Shown piece after piece: positions 1 through 6,996 of a DNA stretch of 10,910 nt (positions are counted from its first letter, which is position 1; each line of letters opens with the position of its first letter). A model generated the notes under the pieces. It saw nothing but the letters and a program-made list of their open reading frames with translations. It ran no database searches and was not told where the DNA came from. Both the position numbers and the translations under genes were made by a program. Source of the stretch: Terriglobus sp. (GTDB lineage Bacteria > Acidobacteriota > Terriglobia > Terriglobales > Acidobacteriaceae); assembly GCA_023265355.1 (NCBI GenBank), contig JAHFTZ010000024.1, forward strand, positions 906 through 11,815, in the 5' to 3' direction.

Positions 1-720
1 AATTGTCTTCCCGACGACATCCGGATCGCTCGCAAAGCGAGCAGTCCAGTACTTCGCACTGAGCACTGCGATTGGGGAATGGTCCGTCTCATCTCTCGGA
101 GTAAAGCCGCGGCCGCGCACCATCTTCACTCCCAGCCCAGAAAAGAAGTTGCCGCTCACCATGTCTGCTTCGGCCTCTTCCGGCTGTGCTCCGATGCGGA
201 CGCCAATCTTGTCGTTGGCAAGAGGCACATATGCCATCACTTCGCTCAACACACTCTTTTCGCGCCGCAGAGCGTCATAGACCGGATAAGAAAGCGAGGT
301 CTGCCAGTCGCCAGTATTGTTCGCTCGGCGAGGCGCACCTGACGTCTTCACATACACCACACTCTGCGGGTCTTCCACCGGAAGAGACTTCAGCAGCACC
401 GCGTTCATTACGCTGAAGACCGCCGTATTTGCACCCACGCCCAGCGCCAGCGTCAGTACCGCCGTCACGGTGAAGCCAGGAGTCTTCCACAAAGAGCGCA
501 TCCCAAAACGAACGTCGCGCACGACTTTATCCAGCCAGATCCATCGACCCTTCATATAGAACCTCTCCTGTGCCGCCCGAACGTTCCCGAACTCGCGCAT
601 GGCCTTCCAATGCGCTTCGCGCTCACTTACCCCCTCGCGCCGTAGTTCCTCCGCTTCCAGTTCAAGATGACTCCTGATCTCTTCCGCAAAATCATCGGGA
701 CTGCGCTTGCGCCAAAACAT
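1..720 (-). CDS. ADOP-type MacB/FtsX-like permease, N-terminal part (cut by left edge)
   Basis: The minus strand is open from an ATG at 720 to the window edge, giving 240 residues without a stop. The first ~60 residues (MFWRKRSPDDFAEEIRSHLE...) are a charged cytoplasmic prefix typical of acidobacterial duplicated orphan permeases. Residues 64-81 form an amphipathic lead-in, and a first membrane segment covers about residues 82-110 (GFTVTAVLTLALGVGANTAV). The part after it fits the extracytoplasmic MacB_PCD domain, with VSGNFFSGLGV and GRGFTPRDE-like motifs. Known family members are ~800 residues with two FtsX units and usually lack an adjacent ATPase gene; transported substrate and function are largely unknown. 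The gene starts 2 bases after padR stops and has its own Shine-Dalgarno sequence, so the two are probably co-transcribed and PadR-controlled. The family call is firm; the second half is not visible. Confidence 0.9.
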   Translation of the reverse strand, partial: MFWRKRSPDDFAEEIRSHLELEAEELRREGVSEREAHWKAMREFGNVRAAQERFYMKGRWIWLDKVVRDVRFGMRSLWKTPGFTVTAVLTLALGVGANTAVFSVMNAVLLKSLPVEDPQSVVYVKTSGAPRRANNTGDWQTSLSYPVYDALRREKSVLSEVMAYVPLANDKIGVRIGAQPEEAEADMVSGNFFSGLGVKMVRGRGFTPRDETDHSPIAVLSAKYWTARFASDPDVVGKTI

Positions 721-722
721 AT

Positions 723-1079
723 TCAATCCTCCAGAGGAGCATCCAGAATCATTGCCATGGCGCGTGCCAGCCGCCGCCATTCGCTGGTCTTCTCCACCAA
801 CTGCTCGCGGCCCTTCGCCGTCAGCGAATAGAACCGAGCCTTGCGATTGTTCTCGCTCAGGCCCCACTTGGCAGAGATCCACTTCTTGTCTTCGAGCCGT
901 TGCAAAGCGAGATAAAGCGATCCGTGGTCCACGAAGAAAACCTCCTCCGACTGGCGCTGAATCCTGCGCGCACCACCCTGGCCATGCACCGGTCCAGGTA
1001 AAAGCGTCTTCAAAATCAGCAGGTCAAGAGTCCCCTGCAACAAGGCAATCCGATCGTCACTTCTATCTTGGGTAGACAT
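723..1079 (-). CDS. PadR-family transcriptional regulator
   Basis: The 118-residue protein is the usual size of a compact PadR repressor. The winged helix-turn-helix runs from about residue 11 to 92: LLQGTLDLLILKTL (14-27), the turn GPVHGQGGARRI (29-40), the recognition region DHGSLYLALQRLEDKKWI (51-68) and the wing with RKARFYSLTAKGREQL (79-94). A short C-terminal helix (95-114) probably makes the dimer. The usual HGYGI turn is HGQGG here. No other ATG lies near the start, and the ATG at 1079 has only a weak AGG ahead of it. PadR genes directly upstream of ADOP genes are a recurrent acidobacterial arrangement, so the likely target is its own operon. The inducing ligand cannot be told from the sequence. 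Confidence 0.93.
   Translation of the reverse strand: MSTQDRSDDRIALLQGTLDLLILKTLLPGPVHGQGGARRIQRQSEEVFFVDHGSLYLALQRLEDKKWISAKWGLSENNRKARFYSLTAKGREQLVEKTSEWRRLARAMAMILDAPLED
728..732 (-). promoter_or_regulatory. Shine-Dalgarno sequence of the ADOP gene, inside the end of padR
   Basis: The minus strand reads GGAGG seven bases before the ATG at 720. It lies within the last codons of padR, so the permease can be translated from the padR mRNA and translation of the two is probably coupled. Confidence 0.8.
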
Positions 1080-1122
1080 TCGACCTGAGTATCCTCAACG
1101 CTCGGGTCGGATGTCAACCCAA
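1068..1122. promoter_or_regulatory. Long imperfect inverted repeat over the padR promoter and start codon (probable operator)
   Basis: Two 22-base arms, 1068-1089 and 1101-1122, are inverted copies matching at 19 of 22 positions around an 11-base centre. The distal arm contains the -35 box, the proximal arm contains the padR start codon, and the -10 box straddles the edge of the proximal arm. Most of the repeat lies upstream of the predicted transcription start, so it should act as DNA and not as an RNA hairpin. PadR dimers bind dyads and commonly repress their own promoters, so autoregulation is the natural reading, inferred from position and symmetry. Confidence 0.65.
1088..1117 (-). promoter_or_regulatory. 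Sigma70-type promoter of padR-ADOP
   Basis: On the minus strand a perfect -35 box TTGACA (1112-1117) is followed after 18 bases by GATACT (1088-1093), which matches the -10 consensus at four of six positions. Only eight bases separate this -10 box from the padR ATG, so transcription should start at or within a base or two of the start codon. This implies a leaderless or nearly leaderless mRNA. Confidence 0.65.
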
Positions 1123-1191
1123 ATATCCTTACGCAAGGGACAACAGAAAAGTTCCCAATGCGTAGAGTCATAAGCAGGAGTCTCATCACTG

Positions 1192-1803
1192 ATGTTCAAC
1201 GTGCAAGAGCAGTTCGGCCAGATCGACATCTACGTCTTCGACCAGATCCTCCGTGGAAACATCCTCCCCGGCATGCGCATACTCGACGCGGGATGCGGCT
1301 ACGGGCGCAACCTCGTCCACCTTCTGCGCGAAGGCTGCGAAGTCTTCGCCCTCGACGCCGATCCCGCCGCCGTCGAGCATGTCCGCCAACTCTCCGCCTC
1401 GCTGAAAACGGGTCTCCCGTCAGAAAACTTTCAGGCAGGACGCATCGAGAAGATGCCCTTCCTCGATGGCTTCGCGGACGTCGTCCTCTGCAACTCCGTC
1501 CTTCATTTCTCTCAGGACGAGGCCCACTTTGAAGCCATACTCAGCGAACTCTGGCGCACCGTAAAACCCGGCGGCCTTCTCTTCTGCCGCCTCGGCTCAC
1601 GCATCGGTATGGACTTCGAAGAGATCCGGGAAAACATCTATCGCACCGGCGACGGCTCGGAGTGGTTCCTCGTCGACGAAGCGATGCTCCTCGCCGAAAC
1701 CACGAAGAGAAAGGCCGTCCTCGTCGATCCGCTCAAAACCACCATCGTGCAGGACCACCGCTGCATGACGACCTGGGTACTGCGGAAGCGCTACGGGGCA
1801 TAG
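1192..1803 (+). CDS. Class I SAM-dependent methyltransferase (Methyltransf_11/25-like)
   Basis: The 203-residue protein has the class I Rossmann methyltransferase layout. Motif I is ILDAGCGYGRNL (30-41), the acidic residue after strand 2 is D55 in FALDADP, the strand 4 region is DVVLCNSVLHF (96-106), and KPGGLLFCRLGS follows as the strand 5 post-motif. A cap-like C-terminal section (FEEIRENIYRTGDGSEWFLVDE onward) differs from the common core and may bind the acceptor. Nothing in the sequence identifies the substrate. The ATG has AGGAG at 1176-1180, 11 bases upstream, a slightly long spacing. The gene diverges from padR, with its start 112 bases from the padR start, so the padR operator could influence it. 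It appears to be a single-gene unit with an intact reading frame. Confidence 0.88.
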   Translation: MFNVQEQFGQIDIYVFDQILRGNILPGMRILDAGCGYGRNLVHLLREGCEVFALDADPAAVEHVRQLSASLKTGLPSENFQAGRIEKMPFLDGFADVVLCNSVLHFSQDEAHFEAILSELWRTVKPGGLLFCRLGSRIGMDFEEIRENIYRTGDGSEWFLVDEAMLLAETTKRKAVLVDPLKTTIVQDHRCMTTWVLRKRYGA

Positions 1804-2041
1804 GGCTCTCTGCCCCCATCGCAACAATTGCAAGATCTAAGACGTACTGCGGGCACGCACAGCCTAGCCATCCCGGTGAAGATGTCCGACTTCTTTGGTC
1901 ACGCCGGATATTCCGGAAATGAAACTCCTTACCGCCCACATAACGACGGGGCAGACTTTGAACCCACTACGGCCAAGCTTCGTATTACGCTTTGAAGTAC
2001 GCCGCTCTTCGACGAAGAGCAGCGCAGAACCTGGAGATCGA
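1804..2041 (+). other. Intergenic region between methyltransferase and M13 peptidase, with a leader hairpin
   Basis: No convincing gene lies here. A short dyad CCGGA-TAT-TCCGG sits at 1904-1916. A compact hairpin GCTCTTC-GAC-GAAGAGC at 2004-2020 lies just upstream of the peptidase Shine-Dalgarno sequence (GGAGA at 2033-2037), where it could affect translation initiation. I see no confident promoter; a TTGAAC/TATTAC pair near 1955-1985 has 19-base spacing and is weak. There is no clear terminator for the methyltransferase gene. Confidence 0.4.
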
Positions 2042-4117
2042 ATGCGCAATTTGTTCCTTACAGCCCTGCTCTTCAGCACGAGCGCCTGCCTCTCCGCACG
2101 GAGCGCCGCGCAGACCCTCGTCCTCGACAACACCATCTCGGCACCGACTTCCGCTCCGAAAGTTCCGATTTCCATGGATCTCTCCTCCATCGATAAGACA
2201 GCGGATCCGTGCACGGACTTCTACGCCTACGCCTGCGGCAACTGGCGGAAAAACAATCCCATCCCCGCGGATAAAGTCAGCTATGGCCGATTCGACGAAC
2301 TCAACGAGCGCAATAACTATCTCCTCTATCAGGACCTTCGCACCGGCGCCGACCATCCGACGACTCCGCTCCAGGTCAAGTACGGGAACTATTTCGCTGC
2401 CTGCATGGATACCGCGCAGCATGACAAACTCGGCGTGCAGCCGATCCTTCCCACGCTGGCAAAGATCGACCACTGGAACAACAAGGCTACCCTCGCCGCT
2501 CTGCTCGGCAACCTGGAAGACAAAGACGGCGCGAGCCAGTTCTTCGGCTTCGGCTCCGAGCAGGATCAGAAAGATTCCACCAAGCAGATCGGCATCCTCA
2601 TGCAGGGTGGACTCTCTCTCCCCGATCGCGATTACTATCTGCAGCAGGACGACCGCATGAAGACGATCCGCTCACAGTACGTCGAGCACATGACGAAGAT
2701 GTTCGTCCTACTCGGCGACACGCCGGAAAAAGCCGCGGCGGAGGCCAAGTCCGTGATGACCATCGAGACGGCCCTGGCCGAAGGTTCCACGCCGCGCGTC
2801 GATCTCCGCGATCCAGCCAACATTTACCACATCAAGTCCCGCGCAGAACTCCAGACCCTGACGCCGGGCTTCAAGTGGAATGAATACTTCGGTGCCCTTC
2901 ACCGCGATCAACTCACCAGCCTCAATGTGGCCACACCCAACTTCTTCAAGACGATGAATCAGGAGATCGAATCCGCCTCCGTGGCAGATCTCAAGAGCTA
3001 CCTTCGCTGGCACGTCATCCATGAATTTGCTGGTGCCCTTTCCACGCCCTTCGATCAGGAAAACTTCAACTTCTTCTCCGCCACGCTCGGGGGGCAAAAG
3101 GAACAAGCACCGCGCTGGAAGCGTTGCACCTCCGGAACCGACCGCGCCCTCGGCGAAGCCGTCGGCCAGGATTGGGTTGCCAAGAACTTTCCTCCCGCAG
3201 CGAAGGACAATATGGAGAAGCTCGTCCACGCTCTGGAGGCCGCACTCGACCAGGACATCAAGGGTCTTGACTGGATGAGCGACACGACCAAGGTCGAGGC
3301 AAAAAAGAAGCTCGATGCCTTCCGCGACAAGATCGGATATCCCGAGAAGTGGCGGGATTACTCCAAGCTCGAAGTCAAACGCGACGATTACGTCCACAAC
3401 CTGCAGCAGAGCGCTGTTTTCAACGACCGCCGCGACCTGGACAAGATCGGCCAGCCAGTAGACGAAAAGGAGTGGGGCATGACACCTCCCACAGTGAACG
3501 CCTACTACGACTCGTCCAATAACGACATCAACTTCCCCGCTGGAATTCTGCAACCGCCGTTTTACGACTTCAAGATCGACCCAGCCGTAAACTTCGGTGC
3601 CATCGGCGTGGTCATCGGACATGAAATGACCCACGGTTTCGACGATGAGGGATCGCAGTTCGACCCCAAGGGAAACGTCCGGATGTGGTGGACGCCCGAA
3701 GACAAGGCGAAATTTGACGAGCGCACGGCCTGTGAGGTCAAGGAGTACGGCGCATTCGAGCCTGTTCCGGGAGCAATGCTCAACGGCAAGCTGACCCTAG
3801 GCGAAAACACCGCCGATAACGGCGGTCTTCACATCGCCTACGCCGCCCTGATGGACACACTCGCGAAGGAAAATCTCTCCGCGACGGCGACCATCGATGG
3901 CTACACCCCGGCGCAGCGCTACTTCCTTGGCTTTGCCCAGGTCTGGTGCGAAAACACACGGGAGGAGACCGCCCGCATGCGCGCCAAGACCGACCCCCAC
4001 TCCCCCGGACGCTTCCGTGTGAACGGGACCGTAGTCAATTTCGACAAATTCGGCGAAGCCTTTAACTGCAAAAAAGGCCAGCCTATGATGCCTGTTGAAT
4101 CCTGCCGCGTCTGGTAG
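2042..4117 (+). CDS. Secreted M13-family (neprilysin/PepO-like) zinc metallopeptidase
   Basis: The 691-residue protein has the full M13 length and motif order. Near the N-terminus it carries the characteristic DPCTDFYAYACGNW stretch. It then has NAYY (486-489) with DINFPAGILQPPFYD, the zinc-binding HEMTH (H527, E528, H531), the third zinc ligand in ENTAD (E588, with D592), and the typical CRVW C-terminus. Members cleave peptides outside the cytoplasm. The ATG at 2042 gives a signal peptide (MRNLFLTALLFSTSACLSARSAAQ), with cleavage likely after SAA; C15 follows TSA, so a lipoprotein form is a weak alternative. A GGAGA Shine-Dalgarno lies at 2033-2037. The frame stays open upstream to an ATG-like start at 1895, but that would bury the signal peptide and has no support. 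All key catalytic residues are present, so the enzyme should be active. The physiological substrate is unknown. Confidence 0.96.
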   Translation: MRNLFLTALLFSTSACLSARSAAQTLVLDNTISAPTSAPKVPISMDLSSIDKTADPCTDFYAYACGNWRKNNPIPADKVSYGRFDELNERNNYLLYQDLRTGADHPTTPLQVKYGNYFAACMDTAQHDKLGVQPILPTLAKIDHWNNKATLAALLGNLEDKDGASQFFGFGSEQDQKDSTKQIGILMQGGLSLPDRDYYLQQDDRMKTIRSQYVEHMTKMFVLLGDTPEKAAAEAKSVMTIETALAEGSTPRVDLRDPANIYHIKSRAELQTLTPGFKWNEYFGALHRDQLTSLNVATPNFFKTMNQEIESASVADLKSYLRWHVIHEFAGALSTPFDQENFNFFSATLGGQKEQAPRWKRCTSGTDRALGEAVGQDWVAKNFPPAAKDNMEKLVHALEAALDQDIKGLDWMSDTTKVEAKKKLDAFRDKIGYPEKWRDYSKLEVKRDDYVHNLQQSAVFNDRRDLDKIGQPVDEKEWGMTPPTVNAYYDSSNNDINFPAGILQPPFYDFKIDPAVNFGAIGVVIGHEMTHGFDDEGSQFDPKGNVRMWWTPEDKAKFDERTACEVKEYGAFEPVPGAMLNGKLTLGENTADNGGLHIAYAALMDTLAKENLSATATIDGYTPAQRYFLGFAQVWCENTREETARMRAKTDPHSPGRFRVNGTVVNFDKFGEAFNCKKGQPMMPVESCRVW

Positions 4118-4144
4118 ATTCGTCCCAAAATATCAAAAAACGAA

Positions 4145-4187
4145 CGTAGGCCCGGAGCGTCAAATATCCGGGCCTACGCTTATTTGA
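4145..4187 (+). terminator. Perfect 12-bp hairpin after the M13 gene, probable terminator
   Basis: Arms 4145-4156 and 4167-4178 (CGTAGGCCCGGA and its exact complement) enclose a 10-base loop. The plus-strand tail (CTTATTTG) is only moderately T-rich. On the minus strand the hairpin is followed, after four bases, by a run of six T, so it could terminate in both directions. It begins 27 bases after the peptidase stop codon, as expected for a 3' end. Confidence 0.6.
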
Positions 4188-4221
4188 CATCGTTATTTCC
4201 GCTTTGACGGAGTTCCTGCCA

Positions 4222-4250
4222 TTGGCGAAATGCTCGCACAGTTCTACAAT
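4222..4250 (+). promoter_or_regulatory. Sigma70-type promoter for the beta-propeller lipoprotein pair
   Basis: TTGGCG (4222-4227) and TACAAT (4245-4250) are separated by exactly 17 bases. The -10 box matches the consensus at five of six positions and the -35 at three to four. It would produce a leader of about 80 bases before the ATG at 4336. Its position between a terminator and the first propeller gene supports it. Confidence 0.6.
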
Positions 4251-4335
4251 GATGCGAGGACTGAAACTCCCAGAAATCTGAAGCGGTGCTTGCCTCCAAA
4301 AGGGGCAAAGTACTGGAAAGAATCGAAGGAACCGC

Positions 4336-5616
4336 ATGAAGTTGAGCAGAATCGGCCGGGCATCTCTGGCCACAGTACTATCCCTCGCTGTAGGTTTGGG
4401 CATGACGGCGTGTGGCGGCGGAACAATCGGGTTCATGTGGGTCCTTGCTGGCAAGCAGACGTCGAATGGCTCGGGAAACTCCATTACCGGTTTCAAGATC
4501 GATAACTTCACTGGAAACCTGACTCAGGTGGTGAACTCGCCCTTTACCGCTGGCGGCGTTAACCCTGTCCAGGCCGTTGTGAAGCCTGGTGGTCGCTACG
4601 TCTACGTGGTCAACACGGGCGATGGCACCACGGCTGGCAATATCTCCCTTTACACCGTCGGCGGCGATGGCATTCTGGCCTTCCAGCAGACGTACAGCAC
4701 CCAGGGCGATCTGACCTCGAAGCCGGTATTCCTTCAAATGGATAGCGCTGGAGCTTTCCTTTACGTGCTCGATACTCAGGCACCCCTCACGCGGGATTCT
4801 TCAGGAAAAGTTACGAATCCCATCCCGGCTGGTTGCGCTATTACGAATTGCGGTGCGATCACGGTCTTCTCCGTCGCTGGCGATACCGGTCGCCTGACCC
4901 TGGTCACGAACGCCACCACCAAGAACAGCGCTGGAACCAACATCACCTACTTCCCGGTAGGCCCGACGCCGAGCCTGATGAAGTTTGTCTCCGGTACGCT
5001 GCTTACGGTGAATAGTCCGGTAAGCGACAACGACAATCAGACGATCACCTCCTACACCGCGAACGCAACAAGCGGCCAGTTGACGCTGACGACCAATACC
5101 ACCCAGGCAACTAACTTCAGAACCATCACGTCGATCACGACCGGCGGAAACTATGTCTTCCTCACGGACGCAGCGACCAATATGATCTCCGCTTCCACCC
5201 TGACCAATGGCGTGCTCCAGAGCGTTACGGGAGGCCCGGTCAACAACTTCGTGACCCAGGTTACGCCGGTATGGACCCTCACGGACTCCACGGGTAAATT
5301 CGTCTATGTGCTCAACTCGAATTCGACCAATGTCACGACGAGTTCCAGCAGCATTGGCGCATACACCATCGACTCGAATGGCAAGCTCACGAAGGTGTCG
5401 GACGTGAACAATCCTTATCCCGTGGGCTCTGGCCCAGTTTGCATGGTCGAGGATCCAGTCAATAAATATGTCTACACGTCGAATGCCAACGACAGCAGTG
5501 TGACGGGATACGAAATCAACAAGTCAACCGGTCAGCTGAACGTCCTTCGCCGCGGTTCCACCTTTGCGGTCACGGGCAAGCCAAGCTGCCTGGTCGTAAG
5601 CGGAAACGTAAACTAA
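4336..5616 (+). CDS. YVTN/lactonase-like beta-propeller lipoprotein (paralog 1)
   Basis: The 426-residue protein begins with a lipoprotein signal (MKLSRIGRASLATVLSLAVGLGMTAC) with the lipidated cysteine at 26; residue 27 is glycine, which does not suggest inner-membrane retention. The rest is a run of propeller blades recognisable by repeated hydrophobic strands and turn motifs: GRYVYVVN, GAFLYVLD, GNYVFLTD, GKFVYVLNS and NKYVYTSNANDSSVTGYEI. This is the pattern of the lactonase/YVTN seven-bladed propeller fold. That fold includes 6-phosphogluconolactonases, but a lipoprotein of this kind is more likely a cell-surface binding or structural protein. A pair of cysteines (369 in GPVC, 418 in KPSC) near the C-terminus is also found in the next gene; another pair lies in AGCAITNC. 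The Shine-Dalgarno AAGGA is at 4326-4330. It is probably co-transcribed with its paralog, 105 bases downstream. Fold call firm, function unknown. Confidence 0.9.
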   Translation: MKLSRIGRASLATVLSLAVGLGMTACGGGTIGFMWVLAGKQTSNGSGNSITGFKIDNFTGNLTQVVNSPFTAGGVNPVQAVVKPGGRYVYVVNTGDGTTAGNISLYTVGGDGILAFQQTYSTQGDLTSKPVFLQMDSAGAFLYVLDTQAPLTRDSSGKVTNPIPAGCAITNCGAITVFSVAGDTGRLTLVTNATTKNSAGTNITYFPVGPTPSLMKFVSGTLLTVNSPVSDNDNQTITSYTANATSGQLTLTTNTTQATNFRTITSITTGGNYVFLTDAATNMISASTLTNGVLQSVTGGPVNNFVTQVTPVWTLTDSTGKFVYVLNSNSTNVTTSSSSIGAYTIDSNGKLTKVSDVNNPYPVGSGPVCMVEDPVNKYVYTSNANDSSVTGYEINKSTGQLNVLRRGSTFAVTGKPSCLVVSGNVN

Positions 5617-5622
5617 TCCCTT

Positions 5623-5648
5623 CCGGCACGGCCCTTTCGGCGTGCCGG
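5623..5648 (+). other. Intercistronic hairpin between the two propeller genes
   Basis: CCGGCACG (5623-5630) and CGTGCCGG (5641-5648) form a perfect 8-bp stem with a 10-base loop, starting six bases after the first propeller stop codon. No T-run follows, so this is a poor intrinsic terminator. It is more likely an mRNA-stabilising or partial attenuating hairpin between co-transcribed genes. The remainder of the gap shows no clear promoter. Confidence 0.5.
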
Positions 5649-5721
5649 TTCGAAAATCCAACGCTGCTGCAAAGCAGGACATGAACGGGGCGGTCACGGT
5701 CCCGGCATTTGAAGGAAACAC

Positions 5722-6924
5722 ATGAAGTTCAGTCAGATGGGCCGTTTTACCCTGGCCTCGCTCGCGTCTCTCGCAGTATGTCTCGGCCTTACCGCATGCA
5801 CCCGTGACTACACGGTGGCGTACGTCTACACGACTTCCACCAAATCCAACCCCGGCCTGGTCAACGTGTATCACGTGGACTTTCAATCGGGGTCGCTCCT
5901 TCAGCTTGCGGATTCGCCGGTCTCCTCCGGTGGAAAGAATCCCGTGGGCCTGGTCGTGACGCACACCCAGAAGAGTCTCTTTGTCATCAACCGGGACGAC
6001 TCCAACATCGTCTGGTATCAGATCGGCACAGACGGCAAGATCTACGCGCAGAAGACCTACAACACCTCCGGCAGCTTCCCGGTGGCCCTGGCGCTCTCCC
6101 CGGATGACAACTTCCTCTATGTGCTCTGCACCTTCCAGGGAACTGCCACCACCGGACCGGGCGTCATCAACGTCTTCAAGACTGCCGGGAATGCGACGAC
6201 CAACGACTACAGTCTGACGCTGGCTTCCACCACGAATGTGGGTCTGTCGCCGGTCGGCATCACCGCCAGCGCGGATGGAAACTTCGTCTACGCCATCGAG
6301 CAAGATCCCGATACCACCATTTCGACCAATCTCCTCGGATTCTCCCGGAACACCTCCACGGGTGCTCTGGCCGCCCTACCGGGAACAACGGTCACCGCAA
6401 CTGGGGCCACGGGCTACAGCTCCGGCGTTGCCCCCAGCTCCATTGTGGAAGATCCCAAGGCGCGCTACCTCTATGTAACGGATCGTTTGGCCAACCAGGT
6501 TATTGGTTACACCTTCTCCGCTGGCGGCGTACCTACACCGATGAACAATGGTCCGTTCGCCACTGGCTCTTTGCCGGTAGCTTCTACCATTGATCCTCGC
6601 GGGATGTTCCTCTACGTTGCGAACTTCAATGCGAACACGGTGACACCCTACGCGATCGATATCGCAACCGGTACGCTATCGGCTTCCAGCGGTTCGACGG
6701 GAACGGCAACGGGCACAGGTCCGACCTGTGTAACGATCGAGTCCGCTCTGGGCATCTATCTCTTCACCTCCAACCAGCTGGATAACTCTGTAACTGGTCT
6801 GCAGCTCAACCCGAGCACCGGCGCTCTGAAGAATATTCAGAACACTCCGTTCCCCGCTTCGGGTCTGCCAAGCTGCGCTGTGGCGGTTGCCAACGGCGAG
6901 CACGCAACCCAGATCGTTCAGTAA
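5722..6924 (+). CDS. YVTN/lactonase-like beta-propeller lipoprotein (paralog 2)
   Basis: The 400-residue protein has a textbook lipoprotein signal (MKFSQMGRFTLASLASLAVCLGLTAC, lipobox LTAC, cysteine 26). About 16 of the first 26 residues are shared with the preceding gene, and the lipidated cysteine is at the same position. Blade motifs include KSLFVINRDDSNIVWYQI, DNFLYVLCTF, GNFVYAIEQD, ARYLYVTDRLANQVIGYTF, GMFLYVANFNANTVTPYAI and IYLFTSNQLDNSVTGLQL, fitting a seven-bladed lactonase-type propeller. Cysteines 336 (GPTC) and 385 (LPSC) match the paralog with identical spacing. The Shine-Dalgarno GAAGGA is at 5711-5716. It has no visible promoter of its own and is closed by a strong terminator, so it probably forms a two-gene operon with paralog 1. 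Residue 27 is threonine, consistent with outer-membrane or surface sorting under the E. coli rule. Ligand or enzyme activity is unknown. Confidence 0.9.
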   Translation: MKFSQMGRFTLASLASLAVCLGLTACTRDYTVAYVYTTSTKSNPGLVNVYHVDFQSGSLLQLADSPVSSGGKNPVGLVVTHTQKSLFVINRDDSNIVWYQIGTDGKIYAQKTYNTSGSFPVALALSPDDNFLYVLCTFQGTATTGPGVINVFKTAGNATTNDYSLTLASTTNVGLSPVGITASADGNFVYAIEQDPDTTISTNLLGFSRNTSTGALAALPGTTVTATGATGYSSGVAPSSIVEDPKARYLYVTDRLANQVIGYTFSAGGVPTPMNNGPFATGSLPVASTIDPRGMFLYVANFNANTVTPYAIDIATGTLSASSGSTGTATGTGPTCVTIESALGIYLFTSNQLDNSVTGLQLNPSTGALKNIQNTPFPASGLPSCAVAVANGEHATQIVQ

Positions 6925-6940
6925 TCTTTTCCATTTCAAT

Positions 6941-6975
6941 AGGAAGGCCCCGCTTCGGCGGGGCCTTCCTGTTTT
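6941..6975 (+). terminator. Strong rho-independent terminator of the propeller operon
   Basis: A perfect 13-bp GC-rich stem (6941-6953 with 6958-6970) closes on a UUCG tetraloop and is followed by GTTTT. It starts 16 bases after the second propeller stop codon. This is a near-ideal intrinsic terminator. Confidence 0.92.
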
Positions 6976-6996
6976 GTGCGCTATCCTGCAACCTGT

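Noticed and set aside
27..41. A short palindrome GCTCGC-AAA-GCGAGC near the left edge.
   Set aside because: It lies inside the ADOP coding sequence and encodes ordinary residues (ARFASD region), so it is most likely coincidental.
1895..2041. A 49-codon N-terminal extension of the M13 peptidase.
   Set aside because: It would place the hydrophobic signal sequence internally. The ATG at 2042 has a Shine-Dalgarno sequence and gives a normal signal peptide.
2708..3634. A 308-codon minus-strand open frame opposite the M13 peptidase.
   Set aside because: It lies wholly inside the peptidase gene, shows no family motif and has the composition of an antisense shadow of a GC-rich gene.
4230..4505. A 91-codon plus-strand frame starting before the first propeller gene.
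   Set aside because: It overlaps the lipoprotein gene in another frame, lacks a ribosome binding site and its start sits inside the predicted promoter.
5524..6303. A 259-codon minus-strand open frame across the junction of the two propeller genes.
   Set aside because: Both propeller lipoproteins are convincing on the plus strand with signals and ribosome binding sites; this frame has neither.
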